Shown here: positions 44,215 through 53,276 of the stretch, piece after piece | Layout: each line of letters starts with the position of its first letter | Numbering within the stretch: position 1 is the first letter of the stretch | NCBI RefSeq assembly: GCF_016863635.1 | Contig: NZ_BOPG01000037.1 | Location: 124,001 to 188,000, forward strand | Length of the DNA stretch: 64,000 nucleotides | Direction: 5' to 3' | From: Virgisporangium aurantiacum | Lineage (GTDB): Bacteria > Actinomycetota > Actinomycetes > Mycobacteriales > Micromonosporaceae | Position numbers and translations under genes: made by a program | The notes under the pieces: generated by a model | The model's input: only the letters and a program-made list of their open reading frames with translations | Told to the model about the DNA's origin: nothing | Database searches by the model: none

Positions 44215-45474
44215 ATGAAGGTAGTTTCAGTGCGTGGCCCGTTCGCCCGCTGGCCACGGGTCAGCGACGCCGTGCTCGCGGCGGTGCTGTTCGTCATCAC
44301 GGTCACGGTCGCCGAGGGTCCCGACGAAACGCTGGTCCTCCGGCCGGTGAGCTCGGTGCCCGTCCCGGTCGTACTGGTGATCGCGTGTGCGACGGCGGCC
44401 ACGTACCTGCGCCGGCGGGCGCCGCTGCTGATGCTCGGCGTGGCCGCCGTCGGCTGGGCGGTGCTCGTGCCCACCGGCAGGTACGACCTGGGGTTCACGG
44501 TGCTGGTCGTCCTCTACAGCGCGGGCCGGTACGTGGCCGATGTCCGGCTGGGGCTGGCCGGCCTCGGCGTGATATCCGCCGCACTGGTGGCCGAGGGGCT
44601 GGTCCGGTCCACCCCGTGGGGCGAGACCGCGTTCGGGGTCGGCGCGCTGTCGCTCACCTGGTACGTGGGGCGGCAGTTGCGGCTGCGCGAGGAGCGCGCC
44701 GTCCAGCGGCGTCGGCATCAGGTCGACGAGGCCCGCCGCATCGTCGCCGAGGAACGCACCCACATCGCCCGTGAGCTCCACGACGTGGTCGCCCACCAGG
44801 TGAGCATGATGACGGTGCAGGCCGGCGCCGCCCAGGCCGTCGCCGACGCCGACCCGGAGGCCGCCCGGCGGGCGATGGCCGCCGTCGAGCAGGCCGGCCG
44901 GCAGGCCCTCGACGAGCTGCGCCACCTGCTCGGCGTGTTACGCCCGGAGTCCGGTGCCAACGGCGCCGACCCTGGCGCGACCGGCCCCCAACCGGGTCTC
45001 GCCGACCTGCCCCGGCTGCTCGACCAGGTCCGCGCCGCCGGCCTCACCGTCGACGTCCACGACGCCGTGCGAACGCCGTTGCCGATCCGGGTGCAGTTGT
45101 CGGCGTACCGCATCATCCAGGAAGCCCTCACGAACGTCCTCAAGCACGGCGGCCCCGGCACGCGGGCCGAGGTCCACCTGACCGAAGTGGATGGCACCAT
45201 CACCATCGAGATCCTCGACCACGCCACGCAGCTCCCCACCCCGAGATCCGCCGACCAGCCCGTGGCACGAAGCGCCACCGTGCCATCCGTGCAGATCGCC
45301 GACCAGCCCGCCCCGCGAGGCTCCGCCGCGCGGCCACGGCGGGTCGCCGGCCACGGCATCATCGGGATGCGGGAACGTGCGGTCCTCCTCGGCGGCAGTC
45401 TCGACACCGGTCCCCACCCCGACGGCGGCTTCCGGGTCGTCGCCCGCCTTCCCGTCACCGGAGACGCGGCATGA
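44215..45474 (+). CDS. Sensor histidine kinase, NarL/DesK-like
   Basis: 419 residues. Four to five N-terminal membrane helices form the sensor. The HisKA_3 dimerisation motif ERTHIARELHDVVAHQVSMM has the phosphoacceptor His189. The HATPase domain follows (SAYRIIQEALTNVLKHG, then GHGIIGMRERAVLLGGSL). Between those two ATP-site motifs there is an insertion of about 35 residues (roughly 343-378) containing two ADQP-centred repeats, absent from ordinary members. The kinase phosphorylates the response regulator encoded next. The start codon ATG is at 44215 after a G-rich stretch. Divergent from the MMPL transporter. Confidence 0.9.
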   Translation: MKVVSVRGPFARWPRVSDAVLAAVLFVITVTVAEGPDETLVLRPVSSVPVPVVLVIACATAATYLRRRAPLLMLGVAAVGWAVLVPTGRYDLGFTVLVVLYSAGRYVADVRLGLAGLGVISAALVAEGLVRSTPWGETAFGVGALSLTWYVGRQLRLREERAVQRRRHQVDEARRIVAEERTHIARELHDVVAHQVSMMTVQAGAAQAVADADPEAARRAMAAVEQAGRQALDELRHLLGVLRPESGANGADPGATGPQPGLADLPRLLDQVRAAGLTVDVHDAVRTPLPIRVQLSAYRIIQEALTNVLKHGGPGTRAEVHLTEVDGTITIEILDHATQLPTPRSADQPVARSATVPSVQIADQPAPRGSAARPRRVAGHGIIGMRERAVLLGGSLDTGPHPDGGFRVVARLPVTGDAA

Positions 45475-46148
45475 CGATCACGGTGGTCGTCGCCGACGAT
45501 CAGGCGTTGGTACGGGGCGGGTTCGCGATGATCCTGGGCGTCCACCCCGACATCGACGTGGTGGCCGAGGCCGGCACCGGGTTCGAGGCGATCGACGCCG
45601 CGCACGAGCACCGCCCCGACGTCATCCTGATGGACATCCGCATGCCCGACCTCGACGGGCTCGAGGCCACCGCACGGATCCTGAACGAGGCCGACTGGCC
45701 CGTGCGCGTCCTGATCCTCACCACCTTCGACCCCGACGAGTACGTCTACCGGGCGCTGCGCGCCGGAGCGAGCGGCTTCGTGCTCAAGGACATCCCGCCG
45801 CAGCAACTGGCCGACGCCGTCCGAACCATCGCCGACGGCGGTGCGCTGATCGCGCCATCGATCACCCGCCGCCTCATCGGCCGCTTCACGGAACGCCGCT
45901 CGGTGAACACGGCCGTCGCCGCCCGCGCCCATCGCCTGACCGACCGCGAACGCGACATCGTCGTCGCGGTGGCCCGCGGCGCCACCAACACCGAGATCGC
46001 CCTCGACCTGCGAATCGGCCCGGCCACGGTCAAGTCGCACATCTCCAGCGTCCTCACGAAGCTGGGCCTGCGCGACCGCGCCCAGATCGTGGTGTTCGCG
46101 TACGAGAGCGCCCTCGTCCACCCCGGCGACCACGACATCGGCCACTAA
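45471..46148 (+). CDS. LuxR/NarL-family response regulator
   Basis: 225 residues, ATG overlapping the kinase stop. The receiver domain has the acidic pocket VVVADDQALVRGG, the phosphoacceptor Asp55 (VILMDIRMPD) and the lysine in SGFVLKDIPPQ. The C-terminal HTH is RLTDRERDIVVAVARGATNT and PATVKSHISSVLTKLGLRDR. It activates or represses transcription when phosphorylated by the preceding kinase. The divergent MMPL gene is a plausible target. An intergenic stretch of 312 bp with two large inverted repeats follows. Confidence 0.94.
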   Translation: MTITVVVADDQALVRGGFAMILGVHPDIDVVAEAGTGFEAIDAAHEHRPDVILMDIRMPDLDGLEATARILNEADWPVRVLILTTFDPDEYVYRALRAGASGFVLKDIPPQQLADAVRTIADGGALIAPSITRRLIGRFTERRSVNTAVAARAHRLTDRERDIVVAVARGATNTEIALDLRIGPATVKSHISSVLTKLGLRDRAQIVVFAYESALVHPGDHDIGH

Positions 46149-46206
46149 CACTTTCCGGCTTGCCCGCGTGCGGCCGCTCCGCACCCTGACCGGCGGGAGC
46201 CGCTCT

Positions 46207-46267
46207 GCTCGGGTGGCGGCTATCAACCTCAACAAGCGGTTCTCAGGTGCATTACCGCCACCCGAGC
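46207..46267. repeat. Inverted repeat, 13-bp arms, convergent intergenic region
   Basis: GCTCGGGTGGCGG (46207-46219) pairs perfectly with CCGCCACCCGAGC (46255-46267) around a 35-nt loop. It lies 59 bp after the response regulator stop and could be its terminator. The 312-bp region 46149-46460 has no gene that I can support. Confidence 0.7.
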
Positions 46268-46353
46268 GCGCGCCAGGCCACTCGTCCGCGCGGCCGCCAG
46301 CACAACCAACCCTTCTCTCCCGTAAGGGTGCCGCGTCGCCGGGGGGCAGGCTC

Positions 46354-46426
46354 TCGCATGATCAACCTCACTGGCTGGAAAGTGGAGTGTCGCTGCACGT
46401 TTCCGCCAGTGAAGGTGATCATGCGA
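46354..46426. repeat. REP/MITE-like inverted repeat, 22-bp arms
   Basis: Arms 46354-46375 and 46405-46426 match at 20 of 22 positions; the tips are TCGCATGATCA and TGATCATGCGA, with a 29-nt centre. It shares ATCAACCTCA with the loop of the preceding inverted repeat. The length and symmetry resemble mobile intergenic palindromes; a strong terminator for the convergent hemerythrin gene is the alternative. Confidence 0.7.
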
Positions 46427-46460
46427 AGGGGTCGGGCGAACGGCGCGGGATCGCGCGCGT

Positions 46461-47195
46461 CTACCCGTCGAACCGGAACACCGGACGCGACCACCCGGTG
46501 TCGGTCACGCCGCCATCGTCGAGGGCGGCGCTGATCGCCCGCTCCTCGAAGCGGAAGTGCGACTCCATGATCGCCGCCAGCCCGTCGAGCTCGCCGCCGA
46601 GCGTCTTCAGTGTCGTGCGGTCGGCGCCGCTGGCCCGCTCCGCGAGGTCGGCGACCCGTTGGAGGATCGTGCCGATCATCCCGTGGTCCTCGACGAGCTT
46701 GTCGATCTTGCCGGCGAGATCAGGCCGTGCCCTGGCCAGTTCCGCGAACATGCCGGTGTCTTCGCCCTGGTGGTGCGCGGTCAACGCCGAGCAGAACGCG
46801 AGACAATGCGCGGCCAGCACCCCGGCACCGGCCACGCCGCCGGCCACGCCGCCAGTTTCGCCGCCGGTCGCCCCGCTGGTGCTGCTGCTGGTCGTGCCGC
46901 CGCCCACGCCATTGGGCGTGCTACCAGGCGTGCCACCGGGCGTCCTGCCGGCCACGCCGCCGGTCACTGCGCCAGCTTCGCCGCCGACCGGGCCGCCGGT
47001 CCCGGCGCCGGCTTCGCCGCCGACCAGGCTGCCAGTTCCGGCGCCGGCCTCCCCGCCGATCGACCCGCCGGCCTCATCGGCCTCAACGCGAGCGAGCGCG
47101 CTCCGCAAACGGGCGACACGAGCCCGCAACTCCCGATGCGCCGCGGCCAACTGCGCACTGAACGCGACCGCCCGGTCTTGATCAGACAATGCCAC
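46461..47195 (-). CDS. Hemerythrin HHE-domain protein with a Gly-rich insert
   Basis: 244 residues from the GTG at 47195 (AAGGGC upstream); a longer frame from GTG 47252 is possible. The HHE helices are FSAQLAAAHRELRARVARL, then CLAFCSALTAHHQGEDTGMF, VEDHGMIGTILQRV and AIMESHFRFEERAI, giving the iron-binding His/Glu set. Between the first and second helices an insert of about 80 residues is made of GGEAGAGTG-type repeats, encoded by a 36-bp minisatellite. Hemerythrin-like proteins bind a diiron centre and sense oxygen or NO, or serve in redox defence. The insert is presumably a loop outside the four-helix bundle. Confidence 0.85.
   Translation of the reverse strand: MALSDQDRAVAFSAQLAAAHRELRARVARLRSALARVEADEAGGSIGGEAGAGTGSLVGGEAGAGTGGPVGGEAGAVTGGVAGRTPGGTPGSTPNGVGGGTTSSSTSGATGGETGGVAGGVAGAGVLAAHCLAFCSALTAHHQGEDTGMFAELARARPDLAGKIDKLVEDHGMIGTILQRVADLAERASGADRTTLKTLGGELDGLAAIMESHFRFEERAISAALDDGGVTDTGWSRPVFRFDG
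46981..47052. repeat. 36-bp minisatellite in the hemerythrin gene
   Basis: Two full copies (46981-47016, 47017-47052) with degenerate partial copies on both sides (about 46940-47075). The period of 36 bp equals 12 codons, so the frame is kept. Confidence 0.8.
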
Positions 47196-47272
47196 TGAAC
47201 GGTGGCCCTTCGATTGCACACCTCCATGCCTGACGCGGTCCGTCACCAGCACGCGATGCTGCGTCTATTCGA

Positions 47273-48412
47273 TCATGAGGCCCGCGAGGGTCGCAAATAC
47301 CGGGGCCGGCGCGGGCCGAGCAACCGCACCATCGGCTGCTCGACGTACCGGTACAACAGTGCCGCCGAACCCAGACACAAACCGAACAGGCCGAGGGACG
47401 CCGCCAGCCCGGCCCAGCCGGAGTATCCGTGCGTCTGCCCGACCGCGCGCAGCACGCCGGTGACCACGAAGACGTGCACCATATAGAACGCGAACGATAC
47501 CTCGCCCAGCCACCTGAGGGGACGGTTGCGGAACGGTGACCAGAGGTTCTCGACGTCGGCGCGGGCGGCGGCCGCGATGACCACGATGTAGGCGACGGCG
47601 AGCACGGTCGGCCACATCACCGCCGGCACCCACTCGTTCGAGCAGACTACCCACGCGGCGGCGAAGACTCCCAGCGACACCGGCAGTCCGGGGCCGCGCC
47701 ACCGGGACCGCAGGCTCAGTTCCGCGGCCACCACCCCGAGCCAGAACTCCAGCGAGCGGACCACGGGGAAGACCTGCGTGAACCACCAGCGCCACGACTC
47801 CGGCACCAGCAGCTGTCCGGGCCAGATCGCCACCAGCATCAGCAACGGCAGCGCGACGGCGACGGCGTACAGCGCCCACGCCGGCAGCCGCCGGATCAGC
47901 GGGAGGACCAGCGGCAAGCATAGATAGAAGAACAGCTCGCACGACAACGACCAGCTGACCGTGTTGATGCTGTAGAACCAGCCGTTGGCGGGGAACCAGG
48001 CCTGTACCAGGAACAGGTTCACCACTGCCACGACCGGGTTCACCGGGTCGCCCCACCACACGCCGACCAGCAGGATCACGGCCAGCCACAGCACCGCGTG
48101 GTTGGGAAGGATTTTCACGATGCGCCGGCGGTAGAACGTCATTCTCTTCTCGCCCGGCCGGAACGACCACACGAGCACGAACCCGCTGAGGATGTAGAAG
48201 AACTGCACGCCGGACAGGCCCATGCCGAACACCCGGGAGATGAGCGTCCGCGGGCCCTCGTCGGCCATGATGCCCATCGTTCCCACGTGGAAGCCGAAGA
48301 CGAGCATCGCACCGATCCACCGCAAACCGGTCAACGACGGAAGCCGGCTCTTCTCCGGAACGGGGGGCGCCGCGGGGCCGGGTGGCGCGTCGATCTGCAG
48401 TTGGGTTCGCAT
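47273..48412 (-). CDS. Acyltransferase-3 (OafA-like) membrane protein
   Basis: 379 residues from the ATG at 48412, with AGGTGG 8 nt upstream; a GTG at 48424 is in frame but lacks a site. About ten membrane helices. The acyltransferase-3 motifs are LTGLRWIGAMLVFGFHVG (active-site His in the first helix region), SGVQFFYILSGFVLVWSF, FYRRRIVKILPNH and NTVSWSLSCELFFYLCLP. The family O-acylates sugars of surface polysaccharides, lipids or antibiotics. No biosynthetic neighbours give the substrate. Confidence 0.92.
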   Translation of the reverse strand: MRTQLQIDAPPGPAAPPVPEKSRLPSLTGLRWIGAMLVFGFHVGTMGIMADEGPRTLISRVFGMGLSGVQFFYILSGFVLVWSFRPGEKRMTFYRRRIVKILPNHAVLWLAVILLVGVWWGDPVNPVVAVVNLFLVQAWFPANGWFYSINTVSWSLSCELFFYLCLPLVLPLIRRLPAWALYAVAVALPLLMLVAIWPGQLLVPESWRWWFTQVFPVVRSLEFWLGVVAAELSLRSRWRGPGLPVSLGVFAAAWVVCSNEWVPAVMWPTVLAVAYIVVIAAAARADVENLWSPFRNRPLRWLGEVSFAFYMVHVFVVTGVLRAVGQTHGYSGWAGLAASLGLFGLCLGSAALLYRYVEQPMVRLLGPRRPRYLRPSRAS

Positions 48413-48586
48413 AGCGGGATCCACCTAACAAAAGAGACGCGGAACCCGCAACCGGTTGACCCCCGACCGAAACGGAATCGTGTCCACCTCAAGACCTGGT
48501 TCACCGCGCGCCAACTCCCGGATCCGCAGGTGAAAGCTCCCTAAGGTACAGACGCACGTCAATTAAACGGGGGACAGGGGGCGGGC

Positions 48587-49222
48587 ATGACCCGTGTGAC
48601 CACCGGACCGATGTCGGCGCGACGCCGGCAGCGCTGGGCCGACGGCTACGACCCGGAGAACACGCGCAGATCGCTGGTCGCGAGCGCGCTGAGACTGTTC
48701 GAGCGACGGGGGTTCGACCGCACCTCGGTGCAGGAGATCGCCGACCACGCCCGGCTGACCAAGGGTGCGTTCTACCACCACTTCGAGAGCAAGGACGACC
48801 TGCTGCGCCACATCCACGAGGAGTACCTGGAGGCCCAGCTCGCCGCCATCCACGGGATCGAGGCCGCCAGCGACGACCCGAGGATCCGGGTGGCGGAGCT
48901 GATCCGGTTCTGCCTCACCGAATACCGGGCGCACACGACGATCTTCCATCGGGAGCGTCGTCACGCCACGGGTGACGTGGCCCGCAAGCTCGGCCTGGTG
49001 GAGGCGGCGCTCGCCGGCATGGTCCAGGACGGCGTGGCGAAGGGCGCGTTCCGCCCGGACATCGACGCCCGGATCGCGATGTTCGGGCTGGTGGGGATGT
49101 GTGTGGGGGCGTACCAGTGGCTGCACCCCGCCGGACCGGCCGGCGTCGATGAGGTCGCGCGCCAAATCAGCGCGATGGTGCTCGAGGGCCTGTACGCGTC
49201 ACAAAGCTCCGAGGTACCGTAG
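48587..49222 (+). CDS. TetR-family regulator
   Basis: 211 residues, ATG at 48587 with AGGGGG upstream. The DNA-binding domain is clear: FDRTSVQEIADHARLTKGAFYHHFESKDDLL (read as helix-turn-helix plus the KGAFYHHF signature). The C-terminal domain is a generic TetR dimer domain (FGLVGMCVGAYQWLHPAGPAGV) like those linked to fatty acid or short-chain metabolism. The upstream neighbour on the other strand is the acyltransferase, 174 bp away, a possible target. Confidence 0.9.
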   Translation: MTRVTTGPMSARRRQRWADGYDPENTRRSLVASALRLFERRGFDRTSVQEIADHARLTKGAFYHHFESKDDLLRHIHEEYLEAQLAAIHGIEAASDDPRIRVAELIRFCLTEYRAHTTIFHRERRHATGDVARKLGLVEAALAGMVQDGVAKGAFRPDIDARIAMFGLVGMCVGAYQWLHPAGPAGVDEVARQISAMVLEGLYASQSSEVP

Positions 49223-49223
49223 C

Positions 49224-49338
49224 AGCGGAGCGTAATCGAACAGTTGCCACCTGTCATTGTGAAATGTTTCAGGCTGGAAGGGCGCAGGCAGATGTGCCTA
49301 CCTCGATCCGATCGTCAGGCGTCGTTGTAGCGGAGCGT
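49224..49338. other. Intergenic region with a 10-bp direct repeat
   Basis: The 236-bp gap before the GNAT-like gene holds AGCGGAGCGT at 49224-49233 and 49329-49338, 105 bp apart, and a small hairpin AGGCA-GATG-TGCCT at 49286-49299. No gene is evident. The region is less GC-rich than its surroundings and may hold the promoter of the next operon. Confidence 0.4.
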
Positions 49339-49458
49339 GCTTGACCATATTCTCTACGTGACGGACGCTCACCAGGTTCAATTCAAGTTTCATCCGCTTG
49401 AGGCGTCCGCTCTGTTCCCGGCGGAAGTCCCGCCCGGGATGGGTGATCGGGGTTGAGG

Positions 49459-50001
49459 ATGATCAAGGTAGTCGACGACGTTCACGGGGAGCTCCTCGAA
49501 GAGGCGTGGGCACTGTACTACGCGGCATTCAAAGATCTGAATGCCATGGCCGTGCAGCGGCACCTCATGTACCGCGCCGAATTCGACGACGTCATGCGCG
49601 ATCAACGGGTGCAGAAGTACCTGTGCCTGGACGACACCGACTCGCTGTGCGGCCTGTCCACCTACACGAACGACCTCGACGCGGTTCCGCTGATCTCGCC
49701 GGCGTACTTCGAGCGGCGCTGGCCGGACCTCTACGCCGAGCGGCGCATCTGGTACTGCGGCTTCGTGGCCATCCACCCGAGGGCGCAGGCCGCGACCGCG
49801 TTCGGCGAGCTGGTCGAGGCCATGTACCGGCTGGCCGCCACCCAGAACGGGATCATCTCGCTCGACATGTGTCGATTCAACGACCAGAAGCGCCACATGT
49901 CCCGCGTGGTCCCGCTGATGTTGCACCGTCTCTCCGGCGAGGTGCGCACCGAACGCATGGACGAACAGTCCTACTGGCTCTACGAATTCCCCGCCGCCTG
50001 A
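49459..50001 (+). CDS. GNAT-like protein of unknown function
   Basis: 180 residues from the ATG at 49459 (GAGG upstream). The pattern of strands and helices suggests a GNAT-like acyltransferase fold: LLEEAWALYYAAFKDLNAMAV at the N-terminus, IWYCGFVAIHPRAQAATAFGEL where the CoA-binding loop would be, and RMDEQSYWLYEF at the end. The canonical Q/RxxGxG/A is not obvious, so CoA binding is uncertain. It is followed by the arginine decarboxylase gene after 92 bp on the same strand and is probably co-transcribed. I do not recognise a precise family. Confidence 0.55.
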   Translation: MIKVVDDVHGELLEEAWALYYAAFKDLNAMAVQRHLMYRAEFDDVMRDQRVQKYLCLDDTDSLCGLSTYTNDLDAVPLISPAYFERRWPDLYAERRIWYCGFVAIHPRAQAATAFGELVEAMYRLAATQNGIISLDMCRFNDQKRHMSRVVPLMLHRLSGEVRTERMDEQSYWLYEFPAA

Positions 50002-50093
50002 ACGTCTGCGGCCCGGCGGTCACCGGCCTGGCCGGGCGCGAGTCGCTTTCCGAGCCTTGCGCCCGGCCAGCGGTGCGACTGGAGGACTGATCG

Positions 50094-50657
50094 ATGATCA
50101 TCCCGGTGACGGGCGCCGTCGGTCGCGGGCCCACCGAACTGTCTGCCTTTGACGCCGCTCTCGTGGCGGCGGGGGTCGCCGACCGGAATCTGATCTATTT
50201 GAGCTCGGTCCTACCACCGGCCAGTTCGGTCCGGCGGGTCGCGCGGATCGTCGGCACGCCGGGCGGCTGGGGCGACCGGTTGTACTGCGTCATGGCGCAG
50301 GAGCGCGCCGCGGTGCCCGGCGCCCAGGCGTGGGCGGGCATCGGCTGGGGCCAGGACGATTCCGGCCGCGGCCTGCTGGTCGAGCACCACGCGCCCGACG
50401 AACCCACGCTGCGCGGCCTGGTCGCCGACTCCCTCGACGCGCTGTGCCGAAACCGGGGGATCACCCTGCCGGCGCGGGGCATCGTGGTCGCGGGCACCGA
50501 GTGCGTCGATCAACCGGTCTGCGCATTGGCCGTCGCGGTGTTCGAGGCCGCGGCCTGGCGCCGGGCCTCGCGCGTCAAAAAGAACAGGAGACGCACACCG
50601 CCCCGCCCGACTACGGAAATCTTTGCCGTACAATGCCACCCGTCAGTGTCTCAGTAG
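50094..50657 (+). CDS. Pyruvoyl-dependent arginine decarboxylase-like protein
   Basis: 187 residues, ATG at 50094 after GGAGGACTGATCG. It shows the self-processing site of the family: LIYLSSVLPP, with cleavage expected between Ser37 and Ser38 to make beta and pyruvoyl-alpha subunits. TGAVGRGPTELSAFDAAL and WAGIGWGQDDSGRGLLVEHH are further matches to the PvlArgDC fold. The enzyme converts arginine to agmatine without pyridoxal phosphate. The C-terminal 35 residues, rich in Arg and Pro, are longer than usual. Typical of archaea and some bacteria, it is less common in actinomycetes. Neighbours: a GNAT-like gene and a permease-GNAT fusion. Confidence 0.85.
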   Translation: MIIPVTGAVGRGPTELSAFDAALVAAGVADRNLIYLSSVLPPASSVRRVARIVGTPGGWGDRLYCVMAQERAAVPGAQAWAGIGWGQDDSGRGLLVEHHAPDEPTLRGLVADSLDALCRNRGITLPARGIVVAGTECVDQPVCALAVAVFEAAAWRRASRVKKNRRRTPPRPTTEIFAVQCHPSVSQ

Positions 50658-50798
50658 TCGAAAAACGCGCCAGATGGCGGATGTTGTTGATCGCGGTACG
50701 CGGCAGTCTCTGCACTGAGGGTTTTGATTCCCCTACCCTTCGTCAACCTGGCGGGGTCCCTCACGGGGCCCCCTTCCCCGCGATCAATCGGAGTTGCC

Positions 50799-53261
50799 GT
50801 GCCGAAAAGCACTCCCAGCGGCCCCGGCGTGCCGCAAAAGCGCCGATCTCTTCTCGCCGTCGCCACCCTGTCCATCGCCATGATCCTGCCGACCCTCTTC
50901 CTACCGACCCCGGCCGCGGCCGATCCGGTGGCGTTCGCCGGCTACACGGCGGTCATCCGGCGGACCAGCTACGGCGTCCCGCACGTGCTGGCCACCACCC
51001 TGGGCAACGCGACGTTCGGCCAGGGCTACGCCTACGGTCAGGACCGCTACTGCGACCTGGCCGACCAGATCGTCAAGGTCCGCGGCGAACGGTCCCGCTG
51101 GTACGGACCGGGCGCCGACGACATGAACCTGGCCAGCGACTTCGGGTACAAGGCGCTCGGGCTCGTCGAACTGGCCCAGGCCCAGGAGGCCCGGCTGACG
51201 GCCGAGGAGCGCGAACTCCTCAACGGCTACGTCGCCGGGTTCAACGCCTTCCTCGCCGTCACCGGCGCCAGCCGGGTGCCGGGCTGGTGCCGGGGCGCGC
51301 CGTGGATCGCCCCGATCAGCGCCGTCGACCTGCTCGCCTACCAGCGCGATCTCGCGCTGCTCGCCAGCGGCAACCCGCTGGTTCCGCTGATCGCCGCGGC
51401 GTCGCCGCCCGGAACGGCGGCGCTGGACGTGTCGCCGGCCGCCGCCGCCAACGCCCTGCGCCAGGTGGACGAGCAGCAGTCCGGACAGGCCGGCCTCGGC
51501 AGCAACGGCTGGGCGATCGGCGCCGACAAGTCCGTCAACGGCAAGGGCATGCTGGTCGCCAACCCGCACTTCCCGTGGCAGGGCGAACTGCGGTTCTGGG
51601 AGTCGCACCTGACGGTCGCCAACAAGCTCAACGTGTACGGCGGCTCGCTCGGCGGCCTCCCGGGCGTGCAGATCGGCTTCACCGACAAGGTCGCCTGGAC
51701 GCACACCGTCGCCGCCGGTTCGCGCTTCACGTACTACACCGTCGACCTCGTGCCGGGCTCGCCCACCACGTACCTCGTCGACGGCGTGCCGGAGGCGATG
51801 AACCGCAAGCAGGTCACCGTGCTCGTCAACACCGGGTCGGGTGCGCCGGTGCCCGTCACCCGCACGATGTACTCCACCCGGTACGGGCCGGTGCTCGATC
51901 TGTCCTTCGTGGACCCGTCGTTCGGGTGGACGGAGACCCAGGCCATGACCTACCACGACGCGAACATCGACAACGACCGCATGCTGCGGCAGTGGTTCAA
52001 CATCGCCCGCGCGCCCGACGCCGCCGGGGTGCGCGACGCGATCTCCCGCGACCAGGGCATCCCGTGGGTGAACACGATCGTCAGCGACGCCAAGGGAAAC
52101 GCGTTCTACACCGACTCGTCGCAGACGCCGGCGCTGTCGCCGTCGTCGCTCGCCGAATGGGCCGCCCACCCGCTGGGCGCGCTGAACGGCAGCGACAGTT
52201 CCAACGCGTGGCAGAACCTGCCGGGCGCCCGCTCGCCGGGCCTGATCCCGTTCGCGCGGCAACCGCAGGCGGCCCGCCGCGACTACCTGTTCAACTCCAA
52301 CGACAGCCACTGGGTGGTCCACCAGACCCAGCGCCTCACCGGCTTCTCGCCGCTGCAGGGCTCGGAGGAGGCGCCGCTGTCGGTCCGCACCCGGCAGAAC
52401 CTCCGGCTGATCAACGGCCGCGAGCCGGGCACGGTCGACTCGCGGGGCCGGTTCACCGTGGCCGGGCTGGGTAACGCGATCCTGTCCGGCACCACGTACA
52501 CGGCCGACGAACTGGCCGCGTCCACCGTCACCGCCTGCCGCGCCCGCGGCGCCACCCCGGTCACCGTCGACGGCACGGCCGTCGACCTGCGTCCGGGCTG
52601 CGACGTCCTGGCATCCTGGGACAAGCGGTTCGAGCTGGCCAGCCGGGGGGCGGCGCTGTGGCGGGAGACGATCTTCTCCGTCACGGCGCTGAGCCCGTCG
52701 GCGCTTTCCGAAGCCGGCCCGCTGTTCGGCGTCCAATATGATCCTGCCAACCCGACGAACACGCCGCGCGGTGCGCCGGCCGATCCGATGCCGCTGCTGG
52801 AAGGGCTCGCCCGGGCCATGGTCCGGATGCGATCGTTGGGATTCGCGCTGAACGTGCGGATGGACGCCGTGCAGTACACGTTGAAGGGCGCCGACCGGAT
52901 CCCGGTCCCCGGCTCCACCGAAGACGTGGGCATCGCCAACATGGCCGAGTACTCCGCCGCTCCGGGCACGTCTCTGGAGCCGGTCTTCGACGCCGGCCCG
53001 CCGGTGCCCGGCTCCGACCTGACGAACAAGGGCTACGTCATCAACTACGGTTCCAGCTTCCTGCTGACCATCGGCTACACGGCGCAGGGCCTGGACGCCA
53101 AGTGCATCCTGACGTTCAGCGAGTCCATCGACCCCGGGTCGCCGAACTTCGCCGACCAGACCCGCCTGTGGTCCCAGAAGAAACTCCGCGACTGCAAGTA
53201 CACCGAAGCCTCGATCTCCCAGGACCCCGCCCTATCCATCAAGGTGGTCGTCCAGGCCTGA
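50799..53261 (+). CDS. Penicillin acylase-family Ntn hydrolase, secreted
   Basis: 820 residues from the GTG at 50799 (GGAG 5 nt upstream). The signal peptide is LLAVATLSIAMILPTLFL with cleavage near AAADP. The alpha-subunit begins with YTAVIRRTSYGVPHV and contains GQGYAYGQDRYCDLADQ. The autocatalytic cleavage site is GLGSNGWAIG, making Ser235 the N-terminal nucleophile of the beta subunit; downstream NPHFPW and the SNDSHW motif (residues that hold the oxyanion and Asn) complete the site. It belongs to the aculeacin/AHL/penicillin acylase group that cleaves amide bonds of long-chain N-acyl compounds. It lies between the arginine decarboxylase and the permease-GNAT genes. Confidence 0.93.
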   Translation: MPKSTPSGPGVPQKRRSLLAVATLSIAMILPTLFLPTPAAADPVAFAGYTAVIRRTSYGVPHVLATTLGNATFGQGYAYGQDRYCDLADQIVKVRGERSRWYGPGADDMNLASDFGYKALGLVELAQAQEARLTAEERELLNGYVAGFNAFLAVTGASRVPGWCRGAPWIAPISAVDLLAYQRDLALLASGNPLVPLIAAASPPGTAALDVSPAAAANALRQVDEQQSGQAGLGSNGWAIGADKSVNGKGMLVANPHFPWQGELRFWESHLTVANKLNVYGGSLGGLPGVQIGFTDKVAWTHTVAAGSRFTYYTVDLVPGSPTTYLVDGVPEAMNRKQVTVLVNTGSGAPVPVTRTMYSTRYGPVLDLSFVDPSFGWTETQAMTYHDANIDNDRMLRQWFNIARAPDAAGVRDAISRDQGIPWVNTIVSDAKGNAFYTDSSQTPALSPSSLAEWAAHPLGALNGSDSSNAWQNLPGARSPGLIPFARQPQAARRDYLFNSNDSHWVVHQTQRLTGFSPLQGSEEAPLSVRTRQNLRLINGREPGTVDSRGRFTVAGLGNAILSGTTYTADELAASTVTACRARGATPVTVDGTAVDLRPGCDVLASWDKRFELASRGAALWRETIFSVTALSPSALSEAGPLFGVQYDPANPTNTPRGAPADPMPLLEGLARAMVRMRSLGFALNVRMDAVQYTLKGADRIPVPGSTEDVGIANMAEYSAAPGTSLEPVFDAGPPVPGSDLTNKGYVINYGSSFLLTIGYTAQGLDAKCILTFSESIDPGSPNFADQTRLWSQKKLRDCKYTEASISQDPALSIKVVVQA

Positions 53262-53276
53262 CCCCGTAGGTCTGCT

